Assembly: GCA_020848635.1 (NCBI GenBank) | Contig: JADLHS010000241.1 | Coordinates: forward strand, 1-59,658 | DNA length: 59,658 bases | Direction: 5' to 3' | Origin: Limisphaerales bacterium | Lineage (GTDB): Bacteria; Verrucomicrobiota; Verrucomicrobiia; Limisphaerales; JADLHS01 | Part shown: positions 7,731 through 15,952 of the stretch, piece by piece | How the letters are laid out: the number at the start of each line of letters is the position of its first letter | Numbering within the stretch: position 1 is the first letter of the stretch | Notes under the pieces: generated by a model | Databases searched by the model: none | What the model was told of the DNA's origin: nothing | What the model saw: only the letters and a program-made list of their open reading frames with translations | Position numbers and translations under genes: made by a program

Positions 7731-10219
7731 GCGCGACCACAGATAAACCCCAAGCGGAGGCGGAATCCGCGAAGCCAGCAGACACGAAGCCTCCAGGCAT
7801 CGTCTCCTCGTCCATTGCCGACACACTCGCGGCGCTCAAAGTTAATCCTGACACCGGGCTGACGCGTACCGAAGTGGACGCTCGCCGAAAGGAGAACGGC
7901 TTCAACGAAGTGGCTGAACAAAGGAGTCACCCGGCTCTCAAATTCCTAAAGAAGTTTTGGGGAATCTCGGCGTGGATGCTCGAACTGATCATGGTTCTGT
8001 CCGCTGTTCTCGGCAAATACTCCGACCTCATCGTGGTGGGCGCGTTGCTGGTAATCAACGCCGTGTTGAGTTTCAAGCAGGAAAGCCGGGCCGCTGGGGT
8101 TGTTGAAGCCCTGCGAAAACGATTGCAGGTCAATGCGCGCGTCCGGCGCGATTCGAGTTGGCAGGTCGTTCCCGCCCGGGAGTTGGTCCCTGGTGACATC
8201 GTCCGGGTGCGACCTGGCGACATTGTCCCGGCGGATGTCAAACTTCTCACGGGAGCGATGACCATTGACCAGTCGGCGCTCACCGGCGAATCAAAGGACG
8301 CGGACAAATCGCCGGGCGAAGTCCTCGCCTCGGGGTCCATCGTCCGCCGGGGCGAAGGCAATGGCGTGGTGTTGTTGACCGGGGCGAAGACTTACCTCGG
8401 CCGCACCACGCAGCTCGTGCAAGAGGCCCGTCCGAAACTCCACATTGAAGCGGTGGTGGCAAAGGTCGTCCGCTGGCTCTTCGTCATCGTCGGGGCGCTG
8501 CTGGGCCTGGTGATTGTGTTGTCGCTGATTCGCGGCACACCACTCCTGGAGGTGCTTCCGCTTATGCTCGTTCTCTTGATGAGCGCGGTGCCGGTCGCCC
8601 TCCCGGTCATGTTCACGGTCAGCATGGCCGTCGGATCGAAGGAACTGGCCAAACGCGGGGTGCTTGTGACACGTCTCAGCGCGGCGGAGGATGCCGCGAC
8701 GATGGATGTGCTTTGCGTGGACAAAACGGGCACGATTACCATGAATCAATTGGCCGTCATCGGCGTGATCCCGCTGGCGCAGACGACCGAGGCCGATGTC
8801 TTGTTTGCTGGGGCACTCGCTTCGCAGGAATCCAACCAAGATCCAATTGATCTCGCGTTCCTCGCGGCCGCCAAGGAGCGGCATATTTTCGACAATCTGC
8901 CCAAGGTCGCGCCGGTTTCTTTCGTGCCGTTCGATGCAAAAACCCGGCGGACAGAAGCCGTGGTTGAGCAGAACGGGAAACGACTGCGATTAATGAAAGG
9001 TGCCGTGCGGACCATCGCTGAAGCCTGTGGACTTCAGCCCCTGGCAATCGAGGCGTTGGAAGCTCGCGTGAGCGAATCCGCATTGAAGGGATACCGAACC
9101 CTGGCGGTCGCACACGGCCCTGAGAAGGGCACACCCGCTTTGGTCGGGTTGGTGACGCTGTATGATCCGCCGCGACCGGATGCCAAGCAACTCATCGCCA
9201 CACTCCACGACCTCGGTGTTTCGGTGAAGATGCTCACCGGCGACGCACTCGCGGTCGCGAGCGAAATCGCACGCGGGGTCGGGTTGCCCAACATTCGGCG
9301 CGTGGCGGACCTGAAAACCGCAGGCTCTCAGGCGGGCAACGAGGCGGTGGATTTGTTGGCGGGAGCCGATGGCTTTGCCGAAGTGTTTCCAGAAGACAAA
9401 TACATTGTGGTGCAACACCTGCAAGCCGCCGGGCATGTGACCGGCATGACGGGCGACGGCGTGAATGATGCACCCGCGTTGCGGCAAGCCGAAGTGGGCA
9501 TTGCTGTCAGCACCGCGACAGACGTGGCCAAAGGTGCCGCCAGCGTCGTCCTGACCGAATCGGGACTGACAAACATCGTAACGCTGGTCGAACAAGGGCG
9601 GACAATTTATCAACGCATTCTCACGTGGATCATCAACAAGATCAGCCGGACGATCCTGAAAGCGGCCTTTGTGGCCATCGCATTCGTGGTCACTGGGAAG
9701 TTCGTTGTCTCGGCTTTTGCCATGCTGCTGCTCGTCTTCATGACGGATTTTGCAAAAATTTCCCTGGCCACCGACCACGTGCGACCGTCCAAGAAACCGG
9801 AAACGTGGAACATTGAAGGTTTCATCGTAGTGTCGGTTGTGCTGGGGATTGCGATGGTCTTGGAGGCGCTCGTGCTCCTGTGGATTGGATGGTCGCATTT
9901 CGGATTGGCGACCAACGAAAACGCCCTCTACACCTTCAGCTTCCTGACTATGCTCTACTTTGCCGCATTCTCCATTGTATCCGCGCGCGAGCGCCGCTGG
10001 TTCGGAGCGACCATGCCCAGCAAAACACTTGTCGCGGCTCTCATCGCAGATGCGCTTACCGGCACCATCCTCACGCGCGTGGGACTTCCGGGACTGCTAC
10101 CCTTGCCCTGGTGGCAAACATTCGCGATTTTCGGCTACGCGCTGGTCTCATGTCTGCTCGTCAACGACGCCGTGAAGGTCGCGATGATCAAATGGCGCAT
10201 GCCCACGGCGGCAGCCTGA
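7727..10219 (+). CDS. P3A-type proton-translocating P-type ATPase
   Basis: 830 aa. Domains in order: cytosolic N-terminus, TM1-2 (~75-115), actuator domain with TGES (186-189), TM3-4 with SAVPVALPVM near 290, phosphorylation site DKTGTITMN (Asp332), a nucleotide-binding domain, the hinge GDGVNDAP (~576), and six C-terminal helices. It lacks a metal-binding N-terminus and CPC motif; overall it matches plasma-membrane H+-ATPases (P3A) found in plants, fungi and some bacteria. It would pump protons out at the cost of ATP, building membrane potential or resisting acid. It may be cotranscribed with the small ORF at 7581. Confidence 0.88.
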   Translation: MSATTDKPQAEAESAKPADTKPPGIVSSSIADTLAALKVNPDTGLTRTEVDARRKENGFNEVAEQRSHPALKFLKKFWGISAWMLELIMVLSAVLGKYSDLIVVGALLVINAVLSFKQESRAAGVVEALRKRLQVNARVRRDSSWQVVPARELVPGDIVRVRPGDIVPADVKLLTGAMTIDQSALTGESKDADKSPGEVLASGSIVRRGEGNGVVLLTGAKTYLGRTTQLVQEARPKLHIEAVVAKVVRWLFVIVGALLGLVIVLSLIRGTPLLEVLPLMLVLLMSAVPVALPVMFTVSMAVGSKELAKRGVLVTRLSAAEDAATMDVLCVDKTGTITMNQLAVIGVIPLAQTTEADVLFAGALASQESNQDPIDLAFLAAAKERHIFDNLPKVAPVSFVPFDAKTRRTEAVVEQNGKRLRLMKGAVRTIAEACGLQPLAIEALEARVSESALKGYRTLAVAHGPEKGTPALVGLVTLYDPPRPDAKQLIATLHDLGVSVKMLTGDALAVASEIARGVGLPNIRRVADLKTAGSQAGNEAVDLLAGADGFAEVFPEDKYIVVQHLQAAGHVTGMTGDGVNDAPALRQAEVGIAVSTATDVAKGAASVVLTESGLTNIVTLVEQGRTIYQRILTWIINKISRTILKAAFVAIAFVVTGKFVVSAFAMLLLVFMTDFAKISLATDHVRPSKKPETWNIEGFIVVSVVLGIAMVLEALVLLWIGWSHFGLATNENALYTFSFLTMLYFAAFSIVSARERRWFGATMPSKTLVAALIADALTGTILTRVGLPGLLPLPWWQTFAIFGYALVSCLLVNDAVKVAMIKWRMPTAAA

Positions 10220-10233
10220 ACTATTCAATGGGT

Positions 10234-10980
10234 TCACAACAGGAGCACCAGATTCCGTGTAACCAGCGCAACACCCAGCAGCACCACGCCCCAAGCGAAG
10301 CCACACCGCAACACGGCAGCAGACAAGCGTTTTGCCAATGACGATCCCGCAAGCATTCCGACAATGGCCCCCACCAAGAAACCCACTGTAAGCAACCAGT
10401 CGAAGCTTACGTAGTGCATTTGGCCGATCAGCCCGCCGAAGCAATTGACGGCGATGACCGCCAGTGATGTTCCAATGGCCGGCTTCATCTCCAACCCTGC
10501 GAAGAGCACGAGCGCCGGTAAAATCAGAAATCCACCGCCCACGCCGAGAAATCCGGTCAGCAGACCCACGGCAACGCCGGTCGCCAAACAACGCATTGGC
10601 CGGCATTCATGTGAAACGGTTTTTGCCTCACCGCATCGCAGCATCTGGGTCCCGACGACGAGCATCAACGCTCCAAACAGCAGCAGAAGCGTGGGCGCGG
10701 AAATCAGGTGCGTAAATTACGCCCCCACAAACGCGCCGCCCATTCCGCTCACAGAAAAGTACATGGCCGCACGCAAGTCGAAGGCGCCTTGCCGCAGATA
10801 AAGAAGGCTGCCGAGCGCGCTCGTGCCGCCCACGATAACCAGCGACATTCCCACCGCTTGCGGTGCGGGTATTCTTGCGACATAGACCAACACCGGTAGC
10901 GTGATGATCGAACCGCCACTGCCGAGCAGTCCCAGCGAAACGCCAATTAACGCCGCCAAGACAAGGGCGAAACCGAGCAT
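10234..10980 (-). pseudogene. TauE/SafE-family sulfite/anion exporter interrupted by a stop codon
   Basis: A single reading frame from ATG 10980 encodes a full ~248-residue TauE/SafE permease, with repeated half-motifs GLLGSGGSIITLPVLVY in the N-half and GFLGVGGGFLILPALVLF in the C-half. It is broken by one in-frame TAA at 10717-10719 (codon 88), in the loop between the halves (FVGA, stop, FTHLISAPTLLLLFGALM). Both sides stay in frame, so this is one nonsense change, perhaps recent or a sequencing error. Family members export sulfite, sulfoacetate or related anions. It is the third gene of a zinc-finger/UspA/TauE operon. Confidence 0.75.
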
Positions 10981-10984
10981 GAGC

Positions 10985-11878
10985 TTAATGTGGCACGACG
11001 AGCACTGGCGCAGGGGCGTGACGCAGCACCGATTCCGTTGTGTCACCCGAAAACCAAGTCTGAAGTGAACTGCGACGCTGTGCGCCCATGACTACCAGAT
11101 CGGCTTGCATTTTTTCCGCCAGCGTCACGATGCGTTCGGCGGCCTGCCCGCTCTTCGTTATAATGTGAGCATCACATTCTCCGGTGGCTGTTTCGTCCAG
11201 CCACGCGGCCAATTCACGCCTGGCTTCAGCGATTCCCAGTTTGTCCCCGGGTTCGATGATGCACGGGGTAATTAACCGCGCCTTGAACTGCCGCGCGAGG
11301 GACGCCGCATGCCACAGGGCGGAACGCGATGCTTCACTGAAATTGACCGGGCACAGAATGTTCGTCAAACCGGGCGCGGACTGCGGGTCGGAGGGGTTGA
11401 TGAAGTCATGCTGTTTCTGCCGCACGACGAATACCGGGACTTCCGCCTGGCGGACCACATTTTCTGCGACCGACCCAAGCCAGAGCCGACTGGCACCGCC
11501 CCGGCCATGCGTGCCGATCACAATCAAACCAGCCTTGCTCTTCCGGGCGGCGGCCAGCGTGGCATCCACCGGATGCGCGTCCGCCGTCCCGAACCGGAGG
11601 TGAATGCGGCCCGCCTCCTGACCGAGCAACTTCCGGGCGTGGAGACGCAGGAAGACTTTCACCTGCTTTTGTTGATCCTGACGTTGTCGCTTCAACGCGT
11701 CCGCCTGGGCACTGGTGAAATAGGCGGGCAACTCAAACCTTGCCGCGTGAAATACCACGAGTGTGGCGTCGAACACCCGCGCTCCGGCAGCGGCATATTT
11801 CAAGGCCAGGTCCGAAAGCTCGCTGAAGTCAACGGGGCAGAGGATGCTTGCAGGATGAAAGGCAGTTGGGGTTTTCAT
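10985..11878 (-). CDS. Tandem universal stress protein (UspA x2)
   Basis: 297 aa from ATG 11878 (MKTPTAFHPASILCPVDFSE). Two UspA domains: residues ~12-150, with ATP-binding GTHGRGGASRLWLGSVAENVVR, and ~165-297, with the shorter GAQRRSSLQTWFSGDTTESVLR. In both the final strand carries the hydrophobic P-V-VV motif (VPVFVV, APVLVV). The second glycine-rich loop is altered, so it may bind nucleotide poorly. It starts inside the 3' end of the zinc-finger gene and ends 4 bp before TauE, so it belongs to the operon under promoter copy B. Confidence 0.9.
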   Translation of the reverse strand: MKTPTAFHPASILCPVDFSELSDLALKYAAAGARVFDATLVVFHAARFELPAYFTSAQADALKRQRQDQQKQVKVFLRLHARKLLGQEAGRIHLRFGTADAHPVDATLAAARKSKAGLIVIGTHGRGGASRLWLGSVAENVVRQAEVPVFVVRQKQHDFINPSDPQSAPGLTNILCPVNFSEASRSALWHAASLARQFKARLITPCIIEPGDKLGIAEARRELAAWLDETATGECDAHIITKSGQAAERIVTLAEKMQADLVVMGAQRRSSLQTWFSGDTTESVLRHAPAPVLVVPH

Positions 11879-12158
11879 GGTTTTGATCGTTTGTTGGAAG
11901 GCCGTTTGTGGGGTGATTTGCGCGCATGGGTTCCTTCCAGCGTTCGCGTAAAGCGGCGTGCAGTCGTTCTTGAAATGCCCGCGGCAACTCGCAGGGGTGC
12001 CCCGCTTGGTAGAGGATGATTGTTTTGCGGACGTTGTCCACCACGCCCCTGCAAGGACTGCATCCGGCCAGGTGCTGCTCGAACTCGCGGCAGACGGATG
12101 GGTCAAGCACCCCGTTCACGGATTCGTTCAACATTGCCAGTAGCTCTTCGCACTTCAT
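11829..12158 (-). CDS. Zinc-finger (anti-sigma-factor-like) protein
   Basis: 109 aa. The N-terminal zf-HC2 signature is clear: Cys23 (SVCREFEQH) and H29-x3-C33-x2-C36 (HLAGCSPC), preceded by the helix MKCEELLAMLNE. This is the zinc-binding anti-sigma domain that clamps ECF sigma factors and often senses thiol oxidation. No membrane segment is visible, so it would be a cytoplasmic ZAS-type protein. No sigma-factor gene adjoins it, and a promoter of the shared TGTAAC type lies 18 bases upstream, which suggests autoregulation by a sigma encoded elsewhere. Its C-terminal ~17 codons overlap uspA and may be incidental. Confidence 0.65.
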   Translation of the reverse strand: MKCEELLAMLNESVNGVLDPSVCREFEQHLAGCSPCRGVVDNVRKTIILYQAGHPCELPRAFQERLHAALRERWKEPMRANHPTNGLPTNDQNHENPNCLSSCKHPLPR

Positions 12159-12175
12159 GTGTCGCTCGCTAAATC

Positions 12176-12205
12176 TACCGAGCCGCGAGGTGTTGAAAAG
12201 TTACA
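12176..12205 (-). promoter_or_regulatory. TGTAAC-N17-CTCRRT promoter-like element, copy B (zinc finger/UspA/TauE)
   Basis: Minus strand: TGTAAC, 17-bp spacer TTTTCAACACCTCGCGG, then CTCGGTA, 18 bases before the zinc-finger ATG at 12158. Same spacing and same CGCGG extension as copies C and E. Confidence 0.7.
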
Positions 12206-12245
12206 GGCCAGCTTGCACAGCCCGACGATGAAGCTTTGCGCGCCA

Positions 12246-12479
12246 TCAACCAATCCAACGAAGGAAACGGCGAACTTGTTGAGCGTAACCGCCGTAGTCA
12301 GGGAACTGTTGGCGCACCCAGCGTTTCTCGCGCGGCGCCTTCGCATCAAAGAATACTGCCTGAGCCAATGAAGCCGCCAATGCCAGCCGGCCTTGACGAA
12401 TCAGCGACCAGCCGACGGCGGCGCAAATGCCGGTGGTATAAAGCGGGTGGCGAATCAGGTTGTGGATGCCATGCTGCAC
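12246..12479 (-). pseudogene. Isoprenylcysteine/phospholipid methyltransferase-like protein, N-terminal half missing
   Basis: The frame codes for the C-terminal half of a small-membrane methyltransferase (ICMT/PEMT type): HGIHNLIRHPLYTTG (the cofactor-site RHP-Y motif), a helix, and REKRWVRQQFPDYGGYAQQVRRFL near the end. A GTG at 12479 is the nearest start. The homology continues upstream (LTPFPKPAAKAELV) but meets an in-frame TAG near 12560, just beyond the cydB stop. Intact relatives have two or three further helices before this point. I read it as a 5'-truncated remnant, though a short functional form cannot be excluded. Confidence 0.5.
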
Positions 12480-12572
12480 GAGTTCTGCTTTGGCGGCTGG
12501 TTTGGGAAACGGTGTTAATGCGAAGCGCAGTCGTGGTTGTTCGAAGGGCAGGGTCTATGATTCCCATTGCCA

Positions 12573-13604
12573 TCAGTAACTCATTTTGTCCAGCTTCACC
12601 TTGCCCCGAAAAATCCAGTAGATGCTCACGGTATAGGCGAGCACGATGGGCACGCCGATCAACGCAATGGTCAGCATCACGCCGAGGGTTTTCTGTGAGG
12701 AGGAAGCGTTGTGAACCGTGAGGCTGTTCGCCACTTCCGGATTGCTGAGCACGAGATTCGGATACATCTCCAGGCCGAACAACCCCATCAAGGCGATCAT
12801 CGCAACACAGGAGGAAAGAAACGCCCGCCAGTCACGGCCATGATGAATCTCGCGGGGGATGTTCGCAATGGCGAGCATATTGACCAGCGCGATGCTGAAC
12901 AACCACGGATTAGCCCGCACGCGCGCCGCCATGTGCGGCACATAAAGCAGTGTCGCCATCGTCGTTACCGCGTAACAGATGATAAAGAAGATCATACAGT
13001 TGATGACCCAGCGGCGCAGTTTGTCGTGCAGCGGGCCTTCGGTTTTCATCAGCGCGTAAATTGCTCCGTGCATCATGAACAGAGCCACCGTGGTCACACC
13101 CACCAGCAGCGGGTATGGTCCAAGCAACCCTAAAAATGTGCCTGCGAATTCGCCGCGCCCGTCAATTGGCACGCCGCAGGCGATGTTGCCCATCGCCACT
13201 CCGATGAGCAGGCTGGACAGAATACTGCCCGCGCTGAACCCCACGTCCCACATCTGCCGCCACCAACGCATCGGCTGCTTGCTGCGGAACTCAATCGCCA
13301 CGGCGCGAAAAATCAGCGCCACGAGCAGCAGCACGAACGCGAGGTAAAAACCCGAGAAAACCGTCGCATAGACATTGGGGAACGCGGCGAACAACGCGCC
13401 ACCCCCTGTGACCAGCCAGACTTCGTTGCCATCCCAGACCGGCCCGATGGCGTTGAGCATGATGCGGCGGTCTTCATCCTTTTTCGTGAAGAGATGCAGC
13501 GCGCCGACACCGAGGTCGAACCCATCGAGCATTGCATAGCCGGTGAACAGCACGCCGATGAGAATGAACCAGGTCGTGTTGAGATCGAGCGAGCCGAAGT
13601 TCAT
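12573..13604 (-). CDS. cydB: Cytochrome bd-type quinol oxidase subunit II
   Basis: 343 aa with about eight membrane helices. Subunit II motifs: TGYAMLDGFDLGVGAL in helix 1, PVWDGNEVWLVTGGGALFAAFP, and FRAVAIEFRS. It partners CydA in the high-affinity terminal oxidase that reduces O2 to water at low oxygen, in the inner membrane. The start overlaps the cydA stop by 4 bp. No CydX-like small subunit gene was identified after it; the next frame is a truncated methyltransferase remnant. Confidence 0.95.
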   Translation of the reverse strand: MNFGSLDLNTTWFILIGVLFTGYAMLDGFDLGVGALHLFTKKDEDRRIMLNAIGPVWDGNEVWLVTGGGALFAAFPNVYATVFSGFYLAFVLLLVALIFRAVAIEFRSKQPMRWWRQMWDVGFSAGSILSSLLIGVAMGNIACGVPIDGRGEFAGTFLGLLGPYPLLVGVTTVALFMMHGAIYALMKTEGPLHDKLRRWVINCMIFFIICYAVTTMATLLYVPHMAARVRANPWLFSIALVNMLAIANIPREIHHGRDWRAFLSSCVAMIALMGLFGLEMYPNLVLSNPEVANSLTVHNASSSQKTLGVMLTIALIGVPIVLAYTVSIYWIFRGKVKLDKMSY

Positions 13605-14974
13605 GCTTTATTCCTTTCCGGCAACGCCAGTTTTCCAGAGGGAGTCAGGTCGGCTTCGTCCGGCCCGTGCTGGATTTTGTCATTGAGCAAATACACGAAC
13701 ACGGCAAAGAGCAGTACGTAAACAGCGGTGAACAAGATCATGGAGGTCAGCACCATGTTGGCCTTGACCACAGCAGACAAACCTTCCGACGTTCGTAGTA
13801 ATCCCTGAACGATCCACGGCTGGCGACCCACCTCCGCCGCGAACCAGCCGGCCTGATTGGCGATCTGCGGGCCAAGCACGGACAGCACCAGCACCCAGAG
13901 CATCCAGCGCTTTCGGAACAGCACCCCACGCCAGCAGAAAAATGCGCCGAATGCCGCTACTGCGATCATGCCTAAGCCAATCACCACCATGAGATGAAAC
14001 ATTTGAAACGTGAAATTAACCGGCGGCCGGCCTTTCGGATCCGGTGCGGCTTCGCGCAAACCGGTAACGGGTTTCGCAGTGTTGTTGTGCGCGAGGAAGC
14101 TCAACATTCCCGGAATCGCCGATCCGATGACCTTTTCGTTTTTCTCATCCACCCAACCAAACAGGGTCAAAGGCGCGTTGGTGGTTGTTTCGTAAAGTCC
14201 CTCGAATGCCGCGAGCTTGACCGGTTGATTCTTCGCCACGCCCTGGGCACTGGTGTGGCCGGTCACCAGTTGCAGCAACGAAGCTACCAGTGCAACCGCC
14301 AGTCCCACGCGCATCGAAGTCTTGGCGAACGCTTCGTGCTTCTTTTTAAGCAAATACCACGCGCTCACACTTACCACGAGAAAAGCTCCGGCCTGCCACG
14401 CGCCGCACAACGTGTGAAACAAGCGATCCATCGAAGACGGATTGAACACCATCCCCCAGAAGTCCGTGATCTCCGCCCGCGCCTTCATCCCTTCGCCGAC
14501 GATGTGATAGCCAGCGGGCGTCTGCATCCATGAGTTGGCAACCACGATCCAGATGGCACTGAAGTGTGCGCCGAGGCAGACCATGCAGGTGGCGAAGAAA
14601 TGCAGTTTGCGTCCGACTTTATCCCAGCCAAACAGCAGCAACGCGAGGAAACCGGATTCCAGGAAGAACGCGAAGATGCCCTCCGCCGCAAGTGCGCTTC
14701 CGAACACGTCACCGACATAGCGCGAATAGGTGGCCCAGTTCGTGCCGAACTCAAATTCCATGACGATGCCCGTGGCCACGCCGATGGCAAACGTCAGCGC
14801 GAACACCTTGGTCCAGAATCGCGCCATCTGGTGATAGATCGCCTTGCCCGTCTTGAGCCACATGCCTTCCATCAGCACGAGCATCACCCCCAACCCGATG
14901 CTCAGCGGCGGGTAGATGTAGTGAAACGAAATCGTCAGCGTGAACTGGATTCGTGAAAGCGTTAGAACATCCAT
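13601..14974 (-). CDS. cydA: Cytochrome bd-type quinol oxidase subunit I
   Basis: 457 aa, nine helices. A haem-ligand histidine is visible early ([13 protein letters not shown]), the GRQPW motif occurs as [14 protein letters not shown], and a conserved glutamate helix reads [20 protein letters not shown]. The length and short loop before GRQPW fit the short-Q-loop (CIO-like) class. It oxidises quinol and reduces O2 without proton pumping, often with tolerance to sulfide, cyanide or NO, which suits the sulfur-rich neighbourhood. Likely last functional unit of the long minus-strand gene train. Confidence 0.95.
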   Translation of the reverse strand: MDVLTLSRIQFTLTISFHYIYPPLSIGLGVMLVLMEGMWLKTGKAIYHQMARFWTKVFALTFAIGVATGIVMEFEFGTNWATYSRYVGDVFGSALAAEGIFAFFLESGFLALLLFGWDKVGRKLHFFATCMVCLGAHFSAIWIVVANSWMQTPAGYHIVGEGMKARAEITDFWGMVFNPSSMDRLFHTLCGAWQAGAFLVVSVSAWYLLKKKHEAFAKTSMRVGLAVALVASLLQLVTGHTSAQGVAKNQPVKLAAFEGLYETTTNAPLTLFGWVDEKNEKVIGSAIPGMLSFLAHNNTAKPVTGLREAAPDPKGRPPVNFTFQMFHLMVVIGLGMIAVAAFGAFFCWRGVLFRKRWMLWVLVLSVLGPQIANQAGWFAAEVGRQPWIVQGLLRTSEGLSAVVKANMVLTSMILFTAVYVLLFAVFVYLLNDKIQHGPDEADLTPSGKLALPERNKA

Positions 14975-15034
14975 AAGCCAATCAATGGTGTAAGCATTAT
15001 CATGAACGCAAGTGACCCGCGAGCATGGAAAAAT

Positions 15035-15952
15035 TCACAGGCGCCGTTGTGAACAGGCTTTCTGCACGTTGCTTTCGAGCGAACCTTTGGCAAAAGGCTG
15101 TTCCGATGCCTGGTCGTGATTGTGGCCGACATGACCAAAGCGCGTGATGACCACGGCGACCGCCAGTCCGGCGAGCAGGGCCAGGGAAAGTGCGAGGCGG
15201 TCATGCGTATGAAATTGCAGTTCCGGCAGAAGGTCTGCGCACGCGATGCAGAGAAATGTTCCGGCACAAAATGCCAGCGCGCATCCAAGCAAGGATGGAT
15301 GGGTGTGCGTCCACGTTCCCGCCCCAAAATAAAAGAGCAGCGCGCCCAGCGGCGTTACCACGGCGAACGCCAGATTCACAAGGCGCTTTGACCCGCCCGC
15401 CGACCCACTTGCCGCCATGAGAGTAATGATTGCCAGCGCGCCGAAGGGTTTGTGCAGAATCACTGCCAGCGCCGTACCCAAGCCGAGCGCCTCGCCGTGT
15501 CCATGCCCGCCCGAGGCCACGGCGGCGGCCATCGCCACACCGTCGAAAATGGAATGGAGTGACAAACCTAACGCAACTCCCATCCAACTCAAATGGCGTG
15601 CCGAGCGTTCCGCCAGAGAATGCGGATGGCCACAAGGCTCGGCTGGACTGCCTTCGGCGACATCGTGATGGTGGAATGGCAGGAAACGCTGGAGAAAGAA
15701 CATGAAGAGGAAGCCACCCAGCAGCCAGGCCATCGTCTGGTGAACCGCGGTCAGTTCGCCAAGAGCGTGCGGCAGCAGACCGAGCAAGGACAGCCCCAGC
15801 ATCAAACCGGCGACGAAGCTGATGGCGATTTGCAGACGCGGGTGAGTGAGTTTGAACAGCGTCGGTAACGCACCACCCGCCAAGGCCGCGACGAAGGCGA
15901 GAACGCAGTAGCAAACCAGCAGCACCGTTGGGGAAGCCAGAGACGAGTTCAT
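15035..15952 (-). CDS. ZIP-family metal transporter
   Basis: 305 aa, eight helices. A His-rich cytosolic loop (PFHHHDVAEG...CGHPHS) lies between helices 3 and 4; helix 4 carries SLHSIFDGVAMAAA and helix 5 AVILHKPFGALAII, the paired ZIP metal-site helices. HKPFG replaces the usual HE-PEG, so metal preference may differ. ZIP proteins move Zn, Fe or other divalent metals into the cytoplasm. Its ATG overlaps the stop of the P1B ATPase by 4 bp, so an importer and an exporter are translationally linked. Confidence 0.88.
   Translation of the reverse strand: MNSSLASPTVLLVCYCVLAFVAALAGGALPTLFKLTHPRLQIAISFVAGLMLGLSLLGLLPHALGELTAVHQTMAWLLGGFLFMFFLQRFLPFHHHDVAEGSPAEPCGHPHSLAERSARHLSWMGVALGLSLHSIFDGVAMAAAVASGGHGHGEALGLGTALAVILHKPFGALAIITLMAASGSAGGSKRLVNLAFAVVTPLGALLFYFGAGTWTHTHPSLLGCALAFCAGTFLCIACADLLPELQFHTHDRLALSLALLAGLAVAVVITRFGHVGHNHDQASEQPFAKGSLESNVQKACSQRRL

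Noticed and set aside
10234-10262. TGTAAC on the plus strand near the TauE stop
   Set aside because: The sequence after 17 bp is GCACCAC, not the -10-like element, and no gene follows on that strand.
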